A stretch of DNA of 64,000 nt from Alphaproteobacteria bacterium (GTDB lineage Bacteria > Pseudomonadota > Alphaproteobacteria > Bin95), in contig JACKII010000001.1 of NCBI GenBank assembly GCA_020638555.1, positions 1,294,452 through 1,358,451 on the forward strand, read 5' to 3'. A program made the translations under genes and the position numbers. The notes beneath the pieces are model-generated. The model was not told where the DNA came from, made no database searches, and saw nothing but the letters and a program-made list of their open reading frames with translations. Numbering within the stretch: the stretch's first letter is position 1; every line of letters begins with the position of its first letter. Shown here piece by piece: positions 1-8,768 of the stretch.

Positions 1-1
1 C

Positions 2-541
2 GGCGCCGTGCTGGGCATGGCCGTTGGCTTCGCGGCCGCTGCCAACGACACGTTCGAGGCCGCCCATGCCTATATCGCCCGGCTGCTGCGGCCGATCCCG
101 CCGCTCGCCTGGGTGGTGTTCGCCATTGCCTGGTTCCAGGTAAGCCATGCGGGCGCCGCCTTCGTCATCGCCATCGGCGTGTTCTGGGTCAACTATTTCG
201 CCACCCACGCCGCCGTGCGCGGTGTCGACCCGCGCTATTACGAGCTGGCACGGGTGTTCGGCCAGGGCGGGGCGGTCCGCCGGAGCGTCACCGTCACCTT
301 GCCCGCCGCCGCGCCGGGGATGCTGTCCGGCTTCCGCACCGGAGTCGGCCAGGCCTGGATGGCGTTGATTGCCGCCGAACTGCTGGGCGTGCCCGGTATG
401 GGCCAGGAAATGAACTCGGCCGCCGGTGTCGGCGCCTACGAGGCCGTGGTGATCTACATGTTCGCGATTTCGGCGGTCTATGCGATTTGCGACTTCGCCT
501 TCGTCCGTCTGGAGAATTGGATCCTGCAATGGCGTCCCTGA
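2..541 (+). CDS. ABC transporter permease, SsuC/TauC/NrtB type (5' end outside window)
   Basis: Inner-membrane permease subunit of an ABC importer of the nitrate/sulfonate/taurine class; the substrate cannot be told from this subunit. The frame is open from the left edge, so the N-terminus is missing. About 179 residues are visible, with several hydrophobic helices and the cytoplasmic EAA-like loop (AAELLGVPGMG) that contacts the ATPase. The stop overlaps the ATG of the next gene by 13 bases, so the two subunits are probably translationally coupled. The periplasmic binding protein must lie left of the window. Family assignment is firm, substrate unknown. Confidence 0.85.
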   Translation, partial: GAVLGMAVGFAAAANDTFEAAHAYIARLLRPIPPLAWVVFAIAWFQVSHAGAAFVIAIGVFWVNYFATHAAVRGVDPRYYELARVFGQGGAVRRSVTVTLPAAAPGMLSGFRTGVGQAWMALIAAELLGVPGMGQEMNSAAGVGAYEAVVIYMFAISAVYAICDFAFVRLENWILQWRP

Positions 542-1278
542 GCCTGCCGGTGGTCGAAATCGACCGGGTTACGCTGCGCCACCCGAAAGCCGCGGCACCG
601 GTCTTGCGCGACGCCTCGCTGGCCGTCGGCGATGGCGAGTTCGTCTGTGTGGTCGGCGGGTCCGGCGTCGGCAAATCCACCCTGTTGCGCGCCATTGCGG
701 GCCTGCTGGAAACGGAGCGGGGGGATGTGCGGGTGAACGTGCCGTCGGCGCCGGACCGCCGCGACCGGTCCGTGGTGTTCCAGGACAGCCGCCTGCTGCC
801 CTGGCGCCGGGTCGCGGCCAATGTCGCGCTCGGCCTGACGGGCCTGCGGCTGGACCAGGGAGAGGCGGAGGCGCGGGTGCGCGATGCGCTGGCGCTCACC
901 GGGCTGGCGGATTTTGCCGGCCGCTGGCCGCACCAGCTTTCCGGGGGGCAGGCCCAGCGGGTCGGCATTGCCCGGGCGCTGGCGGTGCGGCCCGCCATCC
1001 TGCTGATGGACGAGCCCTTCAGCGCCGTTGACGCCATCACCCGCACCCATTTGCAGGACGAGTTGGTCCGCATTTGGCAGGCGAGCGGCACGTCCGTTGT
1101 GTTTGTCACGCACGATATCGCCGAAGCGGTGTTTCTGGGCGATCGCGTCGTGGTCCTGGCCGGCGCGCCGGCGGGCATTGCCGCCGATATTCCCGTGACC
1201 ATTCCCCGATCCCGGCGGCGCGACGAGCAGGCGTCGGCGGCCTTGGTCCAGTCCATCGCGCAGCGCTTGCACGCGTGA
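529..1278 (+). CDS. ABC transporter ATP-binding protein, SsuB/TauB/NrtD type
   Basis: ATPase that energises the preceding permease. A 249-residue protein with Walker A GGSGVGKST, Q-loop (VVFQDSRLLPWRR), ABC signature LSGGQAQRVGIARAL, Walker B ILLMDEPFSAVD and the switch histidine in VFVTHDIAEAV. The LPWR context after the Q-loop is typical of the nitrate/sulfonate/taurine ATPases. ATG 529 lies inside the permease 3' end, so the pair is an operon. The frame is open slightly further upstream (487), but 529 gives the usual family N-terminus. The substrate remains undetermined. Confidence 0.9.
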   Translation: MASLSLPVVEIDRVTLRHPKAAAPVLRDASLAVGDGEFVCVVGGSGVGKSTLLRAIAGLLETERGDVRVNVPSAPDRRDRSVVFQDSRLLPWRRVAANVALGLTGLRLDQGEAEARVRDALALTGLADFAGRWPHQLSGGQAQRVGIARALAVRPAILLMDEPFSAVDAITRTHLQDELVRIWQASGTSVVFVTHDIAEAVFLGDRVVVLAGAPAGIAADIPVTIPRSRRRDEQASAALVQSIAQRLHA

Positions 1279-1426
1279 GGAAGCCGCTGCCCCCCATGGC
1301 ACCAGCCCCACCACCCCCGATGCCGTCGCGGTCCGCGTCGGCTGCAACAGCATAGCGTATCCAATCCGGGTCGACGGTTCCGCGAGGTGCCGTCTGTCCG
1401 GTTCTCGGGAAGCAGAAGAGGCCATT

Positions 1427-1936
1427 ATGAGCGATCTGAAATCCATCATTGCGAACATGCAGGCGAATCTGCGGGTCAGGCCCGACAGTGCCAAGGCGAC
1501 GTTTCAATCCCAGTCGCGCTTGCAGGATGGCCTGCGGACCGTCGCCAAGATCCGCCAGCACGAGGTGACCGTCGACGAACCGCCGGCGCTCGGCGGCGAG
1601 GATGCGGGGCCGAACCCGGTCGAACTGATCCTGGCGGCACTCGGCACCTGCCAGGAAATCACCTACCGGGCTTACGCAACCGCGCTCGGCATCCCGTTGG
1701 AAAACGTCTCCGTCACGCTGGCGGGGGATCTGGATCTGCGCGGCTTCTTTGGCGTCGATGACAGCGTGCGCGCGGGCTATCAGCGGATCACGGGCACGGT
1801 CCGTCTGGAATCGAGTGCCGACGAGGAGACGCTCCTGGCCCTGCGCCAGGCGGTGAACGCGCACTGCCCGGTGCTGGACATCATCAGGCAACCGGTGCCG
1901 GTCACGCTGGAACTGGACATCAAATCGCCCGGTTGA
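1427..1936 (+). CDS. OsmC family peroxiredoxin-like protein
   Basis: A 169-residue OsmC/Ohr-fold protein. Members reduce organic hydroperoxides or related electrophiles with two cysteines. Both expected cysteines are present, in ALGTCQEIT (about residue 77) and NAHCPVLDI (about residue 147), along with the family GPNPVELIL segment. The gene lies 148 bp downstream of the ABC ATPase and converges on fmdB. The sequence does not show whether it belongs to the upstream transporter operon. Exact substrate unknown. Confidence 0.85.
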   Translation: MSDLKSIIANMQANLRVRPDSAKATFQSQSRLQDGLRTVAKIRQHEVTVDEPPALGGEDAGPNPVELILAALGTCQEITYRAYATALGIPLENVSVTLAGDLDLRGFFGVDDSVRAGYQRITGTVRLESSADEETLLALRQAVNAHCPVLDIIRQPVPVTLELDIKSPG

Positions 1937-1946
1937 GCCGCCCGAA

Positions 1947-1999
1947 CCGGTCCCGATCGTCCCGGCGCCGGGGTGCCGGGCCGGCGTGGTCGGGACCGG
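1947..1999. terminator. Hairpin between convergent osmC-like and fmdB genes
   Basis: Perfect 10-bp arms CCGGTCCCGA (1947-1956) and TCGGGACCGG (1990-1999) with a nested GC-rich palindrome between them. It sits where two convergent genes end, so it may terminate both. No clear T-tract follows, so this is a structural inference. Confidence 0.5.
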
Positions 2000-2038
2000 G
2001 GGCAGGATCGGGCGCAGGCGGTCCGCCGCACCCGGCCA

Positions 2039-2371
2039 TCAGTGCGAGATCATCCACGGTCTGGCCGTCGGGAAGGATTTGGAGCCGTCCGGCCGGCTGA
2101 GCGTCTTGCGGGACGCGGTCCGGCCGCCGCTGCAACAGGCGCAGCCGGGGCCATGACTGGAAAGGCGTTTCGGACTGTCCGCCGCGCGCTCGTTGGTGGC
2201 GTGGGCCTGGCGCTGGACAGCGTCCATGCGCAGCACCCGCGGCACCGTCAGCATGACCCGCGGCGCGTCGGCGCCGCAGTCGGGGCAGGCGCAGGGGCGG
2301 TCGTACTCGGCCATGGGGCGCATGGCCGAGAACACGCCGTCCTGCTCGCACCGATATTCGTAGAGGGGCAT
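2039..2371 (-). CDS. fmdB: FmdB family zinc-ribbon protein
   Basis: A 110-residue protein starting MPLYEYRC, the hallmark of the FmdB (CxxC putative regulatory) family, with CACPDCG near residue 30 completing a zinc ribbon. The C-terminal half is low-complexity and carries a second Cys cluster (GCACCSG). It lies 15 bp downstream of the formamidase gene. In Methylophilus methylotrophus fmdB likewise follows fmdA and was proposed to regulate amide use. Its molecular role is not established. Confidence 0.85.
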   Translation of the reverse strand: MPLYEYRCEQDGVFSAMRPMAEYDRPCACPDCGADAPRVMLTVPRVLRMDAVQRQAHATNERAADSPKRLSSHGPGCACCSGGRTASRKTLSRPDGSKSFPTARPWMISH

Positions 2372-2386
2372 GGGCGATGGCTCTCC

Positions 2387-3562
2387 TTACAGGTCCGGGG
2401 CGAGCGGCACGTCGACGGAGCCGTCGAGATATTTCACCGGGCCGTTCGCGTTCGGCATCAGGTCCCATTCGAAGATGTCGGTCGGCAGCCAGAGCGTGGC
2501 GCAGGCGTTGGGAATGTCGACCACGCCCGAGATATGCCCTTGGCACGGCGCGGTGCCGAGAATGGCATAGGCCTGGGCGCCGGAATAGCCGAACTTCTTC
2601 AGATACTCGATGGCATTCAGGCAGGCTTGGCGATAGGCGACGTGGACGTCCAGATAGTGTTGGGTGCCGCTTTCGTCGACGGAAATGCCTTCGAAGATCA
2701 GGAAATCGTCGTATTTCGGCGTGATCGGCGACGGTTTGAAGATCGGGTTCTTCACGCCGTATTTGGCCATGCCGTCCTTGATCAGGTCCACCTTCAGGTG
2801 CAGCCAGCCGGCCATTTCGATGGCGCCGCAAAACGTGATCTCGCCGTCGCCCTGGCTGAAATGCAGATCGCCCATGGAGAGGCCGGCGCCGTCGACATAG
2901 ACCGGAAAATACACCTTGGAGCCGCGCGACAGGTCCTTGATATCGCAGTTGCCGCCATGCTCGCGCGGCGGCACGGTGCGCGCGCCCTCGGCGGCGGCCG
3001 CCGCCTTGGCGTCGCCCTTGAGGCGGCCCATATGCGCGGTCGGGCCGCCGTCGGGCAGGGCGGCGAGCGGCGGCACGCGGCCTGGGTCGGTGTCGAACAG
3101 CGCCTTTTCGCGCGCGTTCCACAGGTCGAGCATTTTGCGATCCGGCAGGCAGCCGATCAGGCCCGGATGGATCAGGCCGGCATATTTCACGCCCGGCACG
3201 TGGCGCGAGGTGGTGAACATGCCGTGGAAATCCCAGATCGACTTCTGCGCCAGCGGAAAATGCTCGGTCAGGAAGCCGCCGCCGTTCTGCTTCGAAAAGA
3301 AACCGTTGAAGCCCCAAAGGCTCTCGTCCTTGGCGCCGATGTCCAGGATTTCGACCACCAACAGGTCGCCCGGCTTGGCGCCCTTCACGCCGATCGGGCC
3401 GGAGAGATAGTGCACCTGCTCCAATTCCACGTCGCGGACGTCGGCCGCATCGTCGTTGTTGGCGATCTGGCCGCCGGTCCAGTCGTAGGTTTCGACCTTG
3501 AAATCATCGCCCGGCGCGACCCAGACGCCGATCGGGATGTCCGGGTGCCAGCGATTGTGCAC
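2387..3562 (-). CDS. fmdA: Formamidase / acetamidase, 5' end frameshifted
   Basis: Hydrolyses formamide (possibly short amides) to ammonia and formate. The 391-residue open frame covers most of the FmdA_AmdA fold, starting just before the conserved NRWHPDIP block. It contains the Cys segment ILGTAPCQGHIS expected to carry the nucleophile, and the DIFEWDL motif. The annotated GTG (3562) is not the natural start: codons for IIEVNLSET sit upstream in another frame (about 3575-3605). One missing C in the run at about 3577-3580 would join them as ETPHTNENVHNRW. No clear start codon precedes that. The gene follows urtE, consistent with transporter-fed amide hydrolysis. Confidence 0.88.
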   Translation of the reverse strand: MHNRWHPDIPIGVWVAPGDDFKVETYDWTGGQIANNDDAADVRDVELEQVHYLSGPIGVKGAKPGDLLVVEILDIGAKDESLWGFNGFFSKQNGGGFLTEHFPLAQKSIWDFHGMFTTSRHVPGVKYAGLIHPGLIGCLPDRKMLDLWNAREKALFDTDPGRVPPLAALPDGGPTAHMGRLKGDAKAAAAAEGARTVPPREHGGNCDIKDLSRGSKVYFPVYVDGAGLSMGDLHFSQGDGEITFCGAIEMAGWLHLKVDLIKDGMAKYGVKNPIFKPSPITPKYDDFLIFEGISVDESGTQHYLDVHVAYRQACLNAIEYLKKFGYSGAQAYAILGTAPCQGHISGVVDIPNACATLWLPTDIFEWDLMPNANGPVKYLDGSVDVPLAPDL

Positions 3563-3670
3563 ATTCTCGTTGGTGTGCGGGTTTCGCTCAGATTGACTTC
3601 AATGATCGGCGTGTCAGTCTGGCTCCCTTTCGGCCGGTGCTGGCTTTTGCGCGGGGATTTGCGGGAAGGG

Positions 3671-4366
3671 TCAGACGGACAGGAAGCGGGAGACCTTGCG
3701 CCTCGTCGATGCGGCGCGCGCGGCGCTTCGTGCACGAATTCGCCGTTTTCGATCACGAGCACGCGGTCGGCGACGTCGAGCGCGAAGCGCAGCACCTGCT
3801 CCGAGACGACGATCGGCGAGGCCGCGCTGGTCGCGGATGCGCTTCAAGGTGCGCGCCATTTCCTTGATGATCGACGGCTGGATGCCCTCGGTCGGCTCGT
3901 CGAGCAGCAACACCTTGGGGTCGGACGCCAGCGCGCGCGGCGATGGCGAGCTGCTGCTGCTGGCCGCCGAGAGATTGCCGCCGCGGCGGGACTTCATCTC
4001 CAGCAGCACCGGGAACAGCTCGTAGATGCTCCTCGGGCTGACCGCGGACTTGCCGGTGGCGGTCAGGCCGGTCTCCACATTCTCCTGCACCGTCATGGTG
4101 GAGAAGATTTGCCGGCCCTGGGGCACATAGGCGATGCCGTTGGCGACGCGCTGATAGGGCTTCAGCCGGGTGACCTCGGTGCCGTCGACGCTGACCGCGC
4201 CGGTCTTGGCCGGGACGATGCCGATCAGGGTTTTCATCAGCGTGGTCTTGCCCATGCCGTTGCGGCCCATGATGGCGACGATCTCGCCCGGCTCCACCTG
4301 GAAGTCGAGGCCGTGCAGCACCTCGGATTCGCCATAGGCCGCGCGCAGGTTGGCGATGGAAAGCAT
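3671..4366 (-). CDS. urtE: Urea/short-chain amide ABC transporter ATPase UrtE (indel-disrupted C-terminal half)
   Basis: LivF-like ATPase of the Urt/Fmd transporter. The first 130 residues are normal: Walker A GRNGMGKTT, then GIAYVPQGRQIFSTMTVQEN, diagnostic for UrtE. The ABC signature reads LSAASSSSSPSPRALA instead of LSGGQQQQ.A.ARALA because a missing G is compensated by an extra base about 25 bp on. Walker B (KVLLLDEPTEGIQPSII) is intact. After RDQRGL a further extra base shifts the frame, so VSEQVLRFALDVADRVLVI appears in another frame. Two more indels near 3700-3725 restore KVSRFLSV at the stop. As written the protein could not bind ATP properly; consensus error is the likelier cause. 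Confidence 0.85.
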   Translation of the reverse strand: MLSIANLRAAYGESEVLHGLDFQVEPGEIVAIMGRNGMGKTTLMKTLIGIVPAKTGAVSVDGTEVTRLKPYQRVANGIAYVPQGRQIFSTMTVQENVETGLTATGKSAVSPRSIYELFPVLLEMKSRRGGNLSAASSSSSPSPRALASDPKVLLLDEPTEGIQPSIIKEMARTLKRIRDQRGLADRRLGAGAALRARRRRPRARDRKRRIRARSAARAASTRRKVSRFLSV

Positions 4367-4377
4367 GGCGGTCTCCT

Positions 4378-5124
4378 TTAGTGTCCCAGATAGACTTCGA
4401 CGACCTTCGGGTCGGCCTGCACGTGCTCCATCGAGCCCTCGGACAGCACCTTGCCCTGATGCAGAACGGTGACGCGGGTGGCGATGTCCTCGGCGAACTT
4501 CATGTCATGCTCGATCACGATCACCGAGCGGTCGCGGACAATGCGCTGTAGCAACTCCGCGGTCTTGACCCGCTCGGCCACCGACATGCCGGCCACCGGC
4601 TCGTCTAGCATCAGCAATTGCGGGTCCTGGATCAGCAACATGCCGATTTCGAGCCATTGCTTCTGGCCATGGCTGAGAAAAGCGGCCTTTTCGTTCAGGG
4701 CGCTGTCCAGGAAGATGGTCTCGGCCACCTCGCGGATGCGCTCGATCACCGCCGCGTCGCGCTGGAAGAACAGCGCGCCGAAGACGCCGTGGCCCTTGGG
4801 GTATGAAATCTCCAGGTTTTCGAACACGGTCAGGTCCTCATAGACCGACGGCGTCTGGAATTTGCGGCCGACGCCGGCATGGACGATCTGGTCCTCGCGC
4901 AGGGTCAGCAATTCCTGGCCCTTGAACTTGACCGAGCCGGCGGTGGCCTTGGTGCGGCCGCAGATCAGGTCCAGAACCGTGGTCTTGCCCGCACCGTTCG
5001 GGCCGATGATGACCCGGCACTCGTTCGGGTCGATATAGAGGCTGAGATCGTCCACCGCCTTGAAGCCGTCGAACGAGACCGTGAGCCCTTCCACCGCCAG
5101 CAGGAATTCGGATGCGTCTGCCAT
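4378..5124 (-). CDS. urtD: Urea/short-chain amide ABC transporter ATPase UrtD
   Basis: LivG-like ATPase partner of UrtE. 248 residues, intact, with Walker A GPNGAGKTT, the UrtD-typical GVGRKFQTPSVYEDLTVFEN, a signature written LSHGQKQWLEIGMLL, and Walker B LLMLDEPVAGMS. The divergent LSHGQ signature is normal for UrtD. The stop is 11 bp before the urtE start, so the two are one operon. It couples ATP hydrolysis at the inner membrane to uptake through UrtB and UrtC. Confidence 0.93.
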   Translation of the reverse strand: MADASEFLLAVEGLTVSFDGFKAVDDLSLYIDPNECRVIIGPNGAGKTTVLDLICGRTKATAGSVKFKGQELLTLREDQIVHAGVGRKFQTPSVYEDLTVFENLEISYPKGHGVFGALFFQRDAAVIERIREVAETIFLDSALNEKAAFLSHGQKQWLEIGMLLIQDPQLLMLDEPVAGMSVAERVKTAELLQRIVRDRSVIVIEHDMKFAEDIATRVTVLHQGKVLSEGSMEHVQADPKVVEVYLGH

Positions 5125-5136
5125 GGGAACTCCCTC

Positions 5137-6270
5137 CTACTCGGCCGGCGCGCGGACGGTGGGCGCGGACGCCTTGTCGGCGGCGCGTTGCGGCAGCAGC
5201 TTGCGCAGATTGGGGGCGATATACTGGTCGTAGATGCCGGCCAGGCCGTTCGGGAACACCAGCACCACGGCGATGAACAACCCGCCGAGGCCCAGGAGCC
5301 AGATTTCGGGAAAACTCTCGGAGAAGGTGGTCTTGGCCCAGTTCACCAGCAGCGCGCCATAGACCGCGCCGAAGATCGAAAGCCGTCCACCGACGGCGCA
5401 GAAGATCACCATCTCGATCGAGGGCACGATGCCGACGAAGCTCGGCGACATGAAGCCGACCTGCAACGTGAACATCGCCCCGCCGATGGCGGCGAAGGCG
5501 GCGCCGACGCAGAAGACGAAGATCTTGAAATTGGCCACGTCATAGCCGGAAAAGCGCACCCGGTCCTCCTGGTCGCGCATGGCGATCAGGATGCGGCCCA
5601 GCTTCGACTTGGCGATGAAGTGGGCGGCGAACAGGCAGGCGAACAGCAGCGCGCCGTTGACGAAATAGAGGACGGTCTTGGCCTCGTCCGTGCGGATGTC
5701 CCAGCCTTGCAGCGTGCGCAGGTCGGTGATGCCGTTGACGCCGCCGGTATAGCCCTGCTGGCCGATGATCAGGATGGTGAGGATCGCGGCCACGGCCTGG
5801 GTGATGATGGCGAAATAGACGCCGCCCACCCGCCGCTTGAACATGGCGACGCCGATGACGAAGGCGAAGAGGGTCGGCACGGCCACGACCGCGAACAGGG
5901 TGAAGTGCAGGCTGTAGAAGGGCTGCCACCAGGACGGCAAGGCCGTGAGCTGGTTCCAGTCCATGAAGTCGGGGATGCCCGGCGTGGACTGGATCTTGGT
6001 GGCCTCGGGCGTGGAGGCTTCCAGCTTCAGGAACATGGCCATGCAATAGCCGCCCAGGCCGAAGAAAATGCCCTGGCCCAGGCTCAGAATGCCGCCCGCG
6101 CCCCAGCACAGCACCAGGCCGACCGCGACGAAGGCATAGGTCAGGTACTTGCCGAACAGGTTGAGGCGGAAGGAGTCGAGGGCGGCCGGCAGCACCAGGA
6201 AAATGACGGCGGCGAGGACGGCGAAGCCGACCATCTCCGACAGGGTGAAATAGCGGTTGCGCGCAAGCAT
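5137..6270 (-). CDS. urtC: Urea/short-chain amide ABC transporter permease UrtC
   Basis: LivM-like inner-membrane permease of 377 residues with about ten hydrophobic segments. UrtC-specific blocks include CWGAGGILSLGQGIFFGLGG, GYTGGVNGITDL and FVGIVPSIEMVI. The long loop around residues 90-130 (GIPDFMDWNQLTALP) is typical of UrtC rather than LivM. The gene is 12 bp upstream of urtD and 13 bp downstream of urtB. No disruption seen. Confidence 0.93.
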   Translation of the reverse strand: MLARNRYFTLSEMVGFAVLAAVIFLVLPAALDSFRLNLFGKYLTYAFVAVGLVLCWGAGGILSLGQGIFFGLGGYCMAMFLKLEASTPEATKIQSTPGIPDFMDWNQLTALPSWWQPFYSLHFTLFAVVAVPTLFAFVIGVAMFKRRVGGVYFAIITQAVAAILTILIIGQQGYTGGVNGITDLRTLQGWDIRTDEAKTVLYFVNGALLFACLFAAHFIAKSKLGRILIAMRDQEDRVRFSGYDVANFKIFVFCVGAAFAAIGGAMFTLQVGFMSPSFVGIVPSIEMVIFCAVGGRLSIFGAVYGALLVNWAKTTFSESFPEIWLLGLGGLFIAVVLVFPNGLAGIYDQYIAPNLRKLLPQRAADKASAPTVRAPAE

Positions 6271-6283
6271 GACGGTCTTTCCC

Positions 6284-7210
6284 CTATTTCCGCAGCTTCA
6301 GGGCGAACAGGCCCTGCGGGCGCAGCATCAGAATGCCGACCACCGTCATCAGCGTGAGCACCTTGGCCATGGAGCCGGACAGGAAGAACTCCATGATCGA
6401 TTGCGCCTGGCTGATGGAAAACGCCGAGGCGATGGTGCCGAGCAGGCTGGCCGCGCCGCCGAACACCACCACCAGGAAGGTGTCGACGATATAGAGCTGG
6501 CCCGCCGTCGGCCCGGTCGAGCCGATCATGGTGAAGGCCGCGCCGGCGACCCCGGCGACGCCGCAGCCGATGCCGAAGGTCAGGCGGTCCGTGCGTTCGG
6601 TGTTGATGCCGACCGCGCCCGCCATGGTCCGGTTCTGGGTGACGGCGCGGACCTGCTTGCCCCAGCCGGAGCGGAACAGCAGGAAATAGACCGCCAGCGA
6701 AATGCCCAGCGCCAGCATCATCACGAACAGGCCGTTGATCGGCACCTCGATCAGGTCGGTCACCTGGAGCGCGCCCATCATCCAGTCGGGAATGGTGACG
6801 CCCACCTCGCGCGCGCCGAACACCGAGCGATAGACCTGTTGCAGGATCAGGCTGAGGCCCCAGGTGGCCAGCAGCGTATCCAGCGGCCGTTTGTAGAGGT
6901 GGCGGATCAGCGCCCACTCCACCAGCATTCCCAGCCCGCCGGAGACGAAGAAGGCCGCAATCATCGCGATGAAGAAATAGATGCCGAACAGGCCCGGCAG
7001 GTAATCGGCGAAGACGTGCGACAGCAGGTAGGTGACATAGGCGCCCAGGATCATGAATTCGCCGTGGGCCATGTTGATGACGCCCATCTGGCCGAAGATG
7101 ATCGCCAGGCCGAGCGCCATCAACACAAAGACCGAAAAACAGGATCAGGCCCGCAAAGCCCTGCATCGCAAAGATGGCGCCAATTCGCCAATCGAATAGT
7201 CGGCGAACAT
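6284..7210 (-). CDS. urtB: Urea/short-chain amide ABC transporter permease UrtB (frameshifted near start)
   Basis: LivH-like permease. From about residue 28 the protein is intact (VLMALGLAIIFGQMGVINMAHGEFM onward, ending LMLRPQGLFALKLRK). The likely start is ATG at 7210, giving MFADYSIGEL. One missing G in the following GCGCC and one extra T in a T-run at about 7133 split the first 28 codons over frames, hiding AAIFAMQGFAGLILFSVF. Both are homopolymer-type indels and restore a standard UrtB when corrected. Operon with urtC and urtA. Confidence 0.88.
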
Positions 7211-7313
7211 GGGATTCCGTTCTCCGTCGGCGGCCCGGACGCCGCCCGCGTCGCGGGCGCGCGACGCCGGCGGTCCCGGTCGCGGAGTGCTGTGCGCGGC
7301 GGGGGGCAGAGGC

Positions 7314-8589
7314 TTACTGGTAGCCCTCCGGGAACGGATCGGGCTCGACCAGGTCGGCGGTCTCGTACACCACCTCGTACTGGCCGTCGCTGCGGGCCTT
7401 GCCGACGCGCGTCTTGGACCAGAGGTGATGGTTTTCGTGGATGCGGACGTAAGCCTTCCGGCGCCTTGGTGAACTCGATGCCCGGCGACGCCGCCGCGAT
7501 CTTGTCGATATCGAAGGAGGCCGGCCTTTTCCGACCGCCATTTCCACAGCCACGGCCCGAGATAGGCGGCCTGGCGTCACGTCGCCGATCACCATGTTCT
7601 CGCCCCACATCTTCTTGAAAGGCGGCGACGAACGCGCCTTGTTGTTCGGGTTGTCCAGCGCTCTGGAAGTACTTCATGCAGGCGCATGCGCCGACGATGT
7701 TCTCGCCGCCGATGCCGCGATTTCGTCTTCAGTCACCGAAATGGTGAGCAGCAGCGGTTTTGCTTGGTCGATCGATGCCGGCCGCCTTCAACTGCTTGTA
7801 GAAGGCGACGTTGGACCCGCCGACGACGATGGCATAGATCACGTCCGGCTTTTTCAGGCGGATCTTGTTGATGACCGAGTTGAACTGGGTGTGGCCGAGC
7901 GGATAATACTCCTCGCCCACCACTTTCAGGCCCAGCTGGCTTTCGATGTGCTTGCGCGCGATCTTGTTCGAGGTGCGCGGCCAGATATAGTCGGAGCCCA
8001 GCAGATAAAACGACTTGGCGCCCTTGGTCTCGGCCACCCAGTTCAGGCCGGCAATGATCTGCTGCGTCGCCTCCTGGCCGGTGTAGATCACGTTCGGCGA
8101 CTGTTCCAGGCCCTCATAGAAGGTCGGATAGTAGAGGAAGCCGTTATACTGCTCGAATACCGGCAGCACCGCCTTGCGGCTGGCCGACGTCCAGCAGCCC
8201 ATGACCGAGGCAACCTTGTCGTTGACCAGCAGCTTCTTCGCCTTTTCGGCGAAGGTCGGCCAGTCGGAGGCGCCGTCTTCCTGGATGAATTCGATCTTGC
8301 GGCCCAGCACGCCGCCCATGGCGTTGATCTGCGCGATGGCCAGCTTTTCCGCCTGGACCGACCCGGTCTCGGAAATCGCCATCGTGCCGGTGATCGAGTG
8401 CAGAATGCCGACGGTCGCCGTGGTGTCGGTCACGGCCAGGCCCGTGGTGTTGACCGCCGCGGTCGGGAAGTCCGCCGCCCGCAGGAATTTCGGCGCGAAC
8501 AGGCCGGCGGTCAGCGCCGCACCGCCCGCCAGGACGCTGCGGCGGCTCAGGGGGCCGAGAATGGGCGATGTGGGATCCTTGTCGGACAT
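7314..8589 (-). pseudogene. urtA: Urea/short-chain amide ABC transporter substrate-binding protein UrtA (3' third broken by indels)
   Basis: Periplasmic binding protein of the Urt/FmdD type. Start ATG 8589 has AAGGAG 7 nt upstream. A twin-arginine-like signal (LSRRSVLAGGAALTAG) ends near AAD. Residues 1 to about 270 are normal, including TVGILHSITGTMAISE, EDGASDWPTFAEKA and GSDYIWPRTSNK. Downstream of about 7790 the reading hops between all three frames: recognisable pieces such as GGENIVGACACMKYFQS, MWGENMVIGDVT, FDIDKIAAASPGIEF and VRIHENHHLWSKTR are separated by roughly ten small indels, mostly +1/-1. The natural stop is at 7314. With almost no other damage, poor consensus is more likely than real decay, but as written the gene is not functional. 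Confidence 0.85.
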
Positions 8590-8653
8590 AGCGCGCTCCT
8601 TCGTTTCATGACCGGGGCGGATGAACCGCCGACTTGACGAAGGATCGATGTGA

Positions 8654-8668
8654 TGTTGCATTGCAACA
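8654..8668. promoter_or_regulatory. 15-bp palindrome in the urtA / sensor-kinase divergent region
   Basis: TGTTGCA-T-TGCAACA, perfect 7-bp arms around one central base, in the 179-bp space between urtA (leftward) and the sensor kinase gene (rightward). A perfect dyad in a divergent regulatory region is typical of an operator. The linked LuxR-type regulator is the obvious candidate to bind it, but that is inference. Confidence 0.5.
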
Positions 8669-8768
8669 ATGGGCAGAAATGCGTAGTGCCCTCGGCAAAA
8701 GTGCGGCTTAGCTTTCCTGCAATCCCGGCCAGGCGTCGTCTGTCCGAACACCGCGATTGAGAGGCCCG

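Noticed and set aside
8590..8768. Sigma-54 promoter for urtA
   Set aside because: No GG-N10-GC pair with proper flanks was found on the minus strand.
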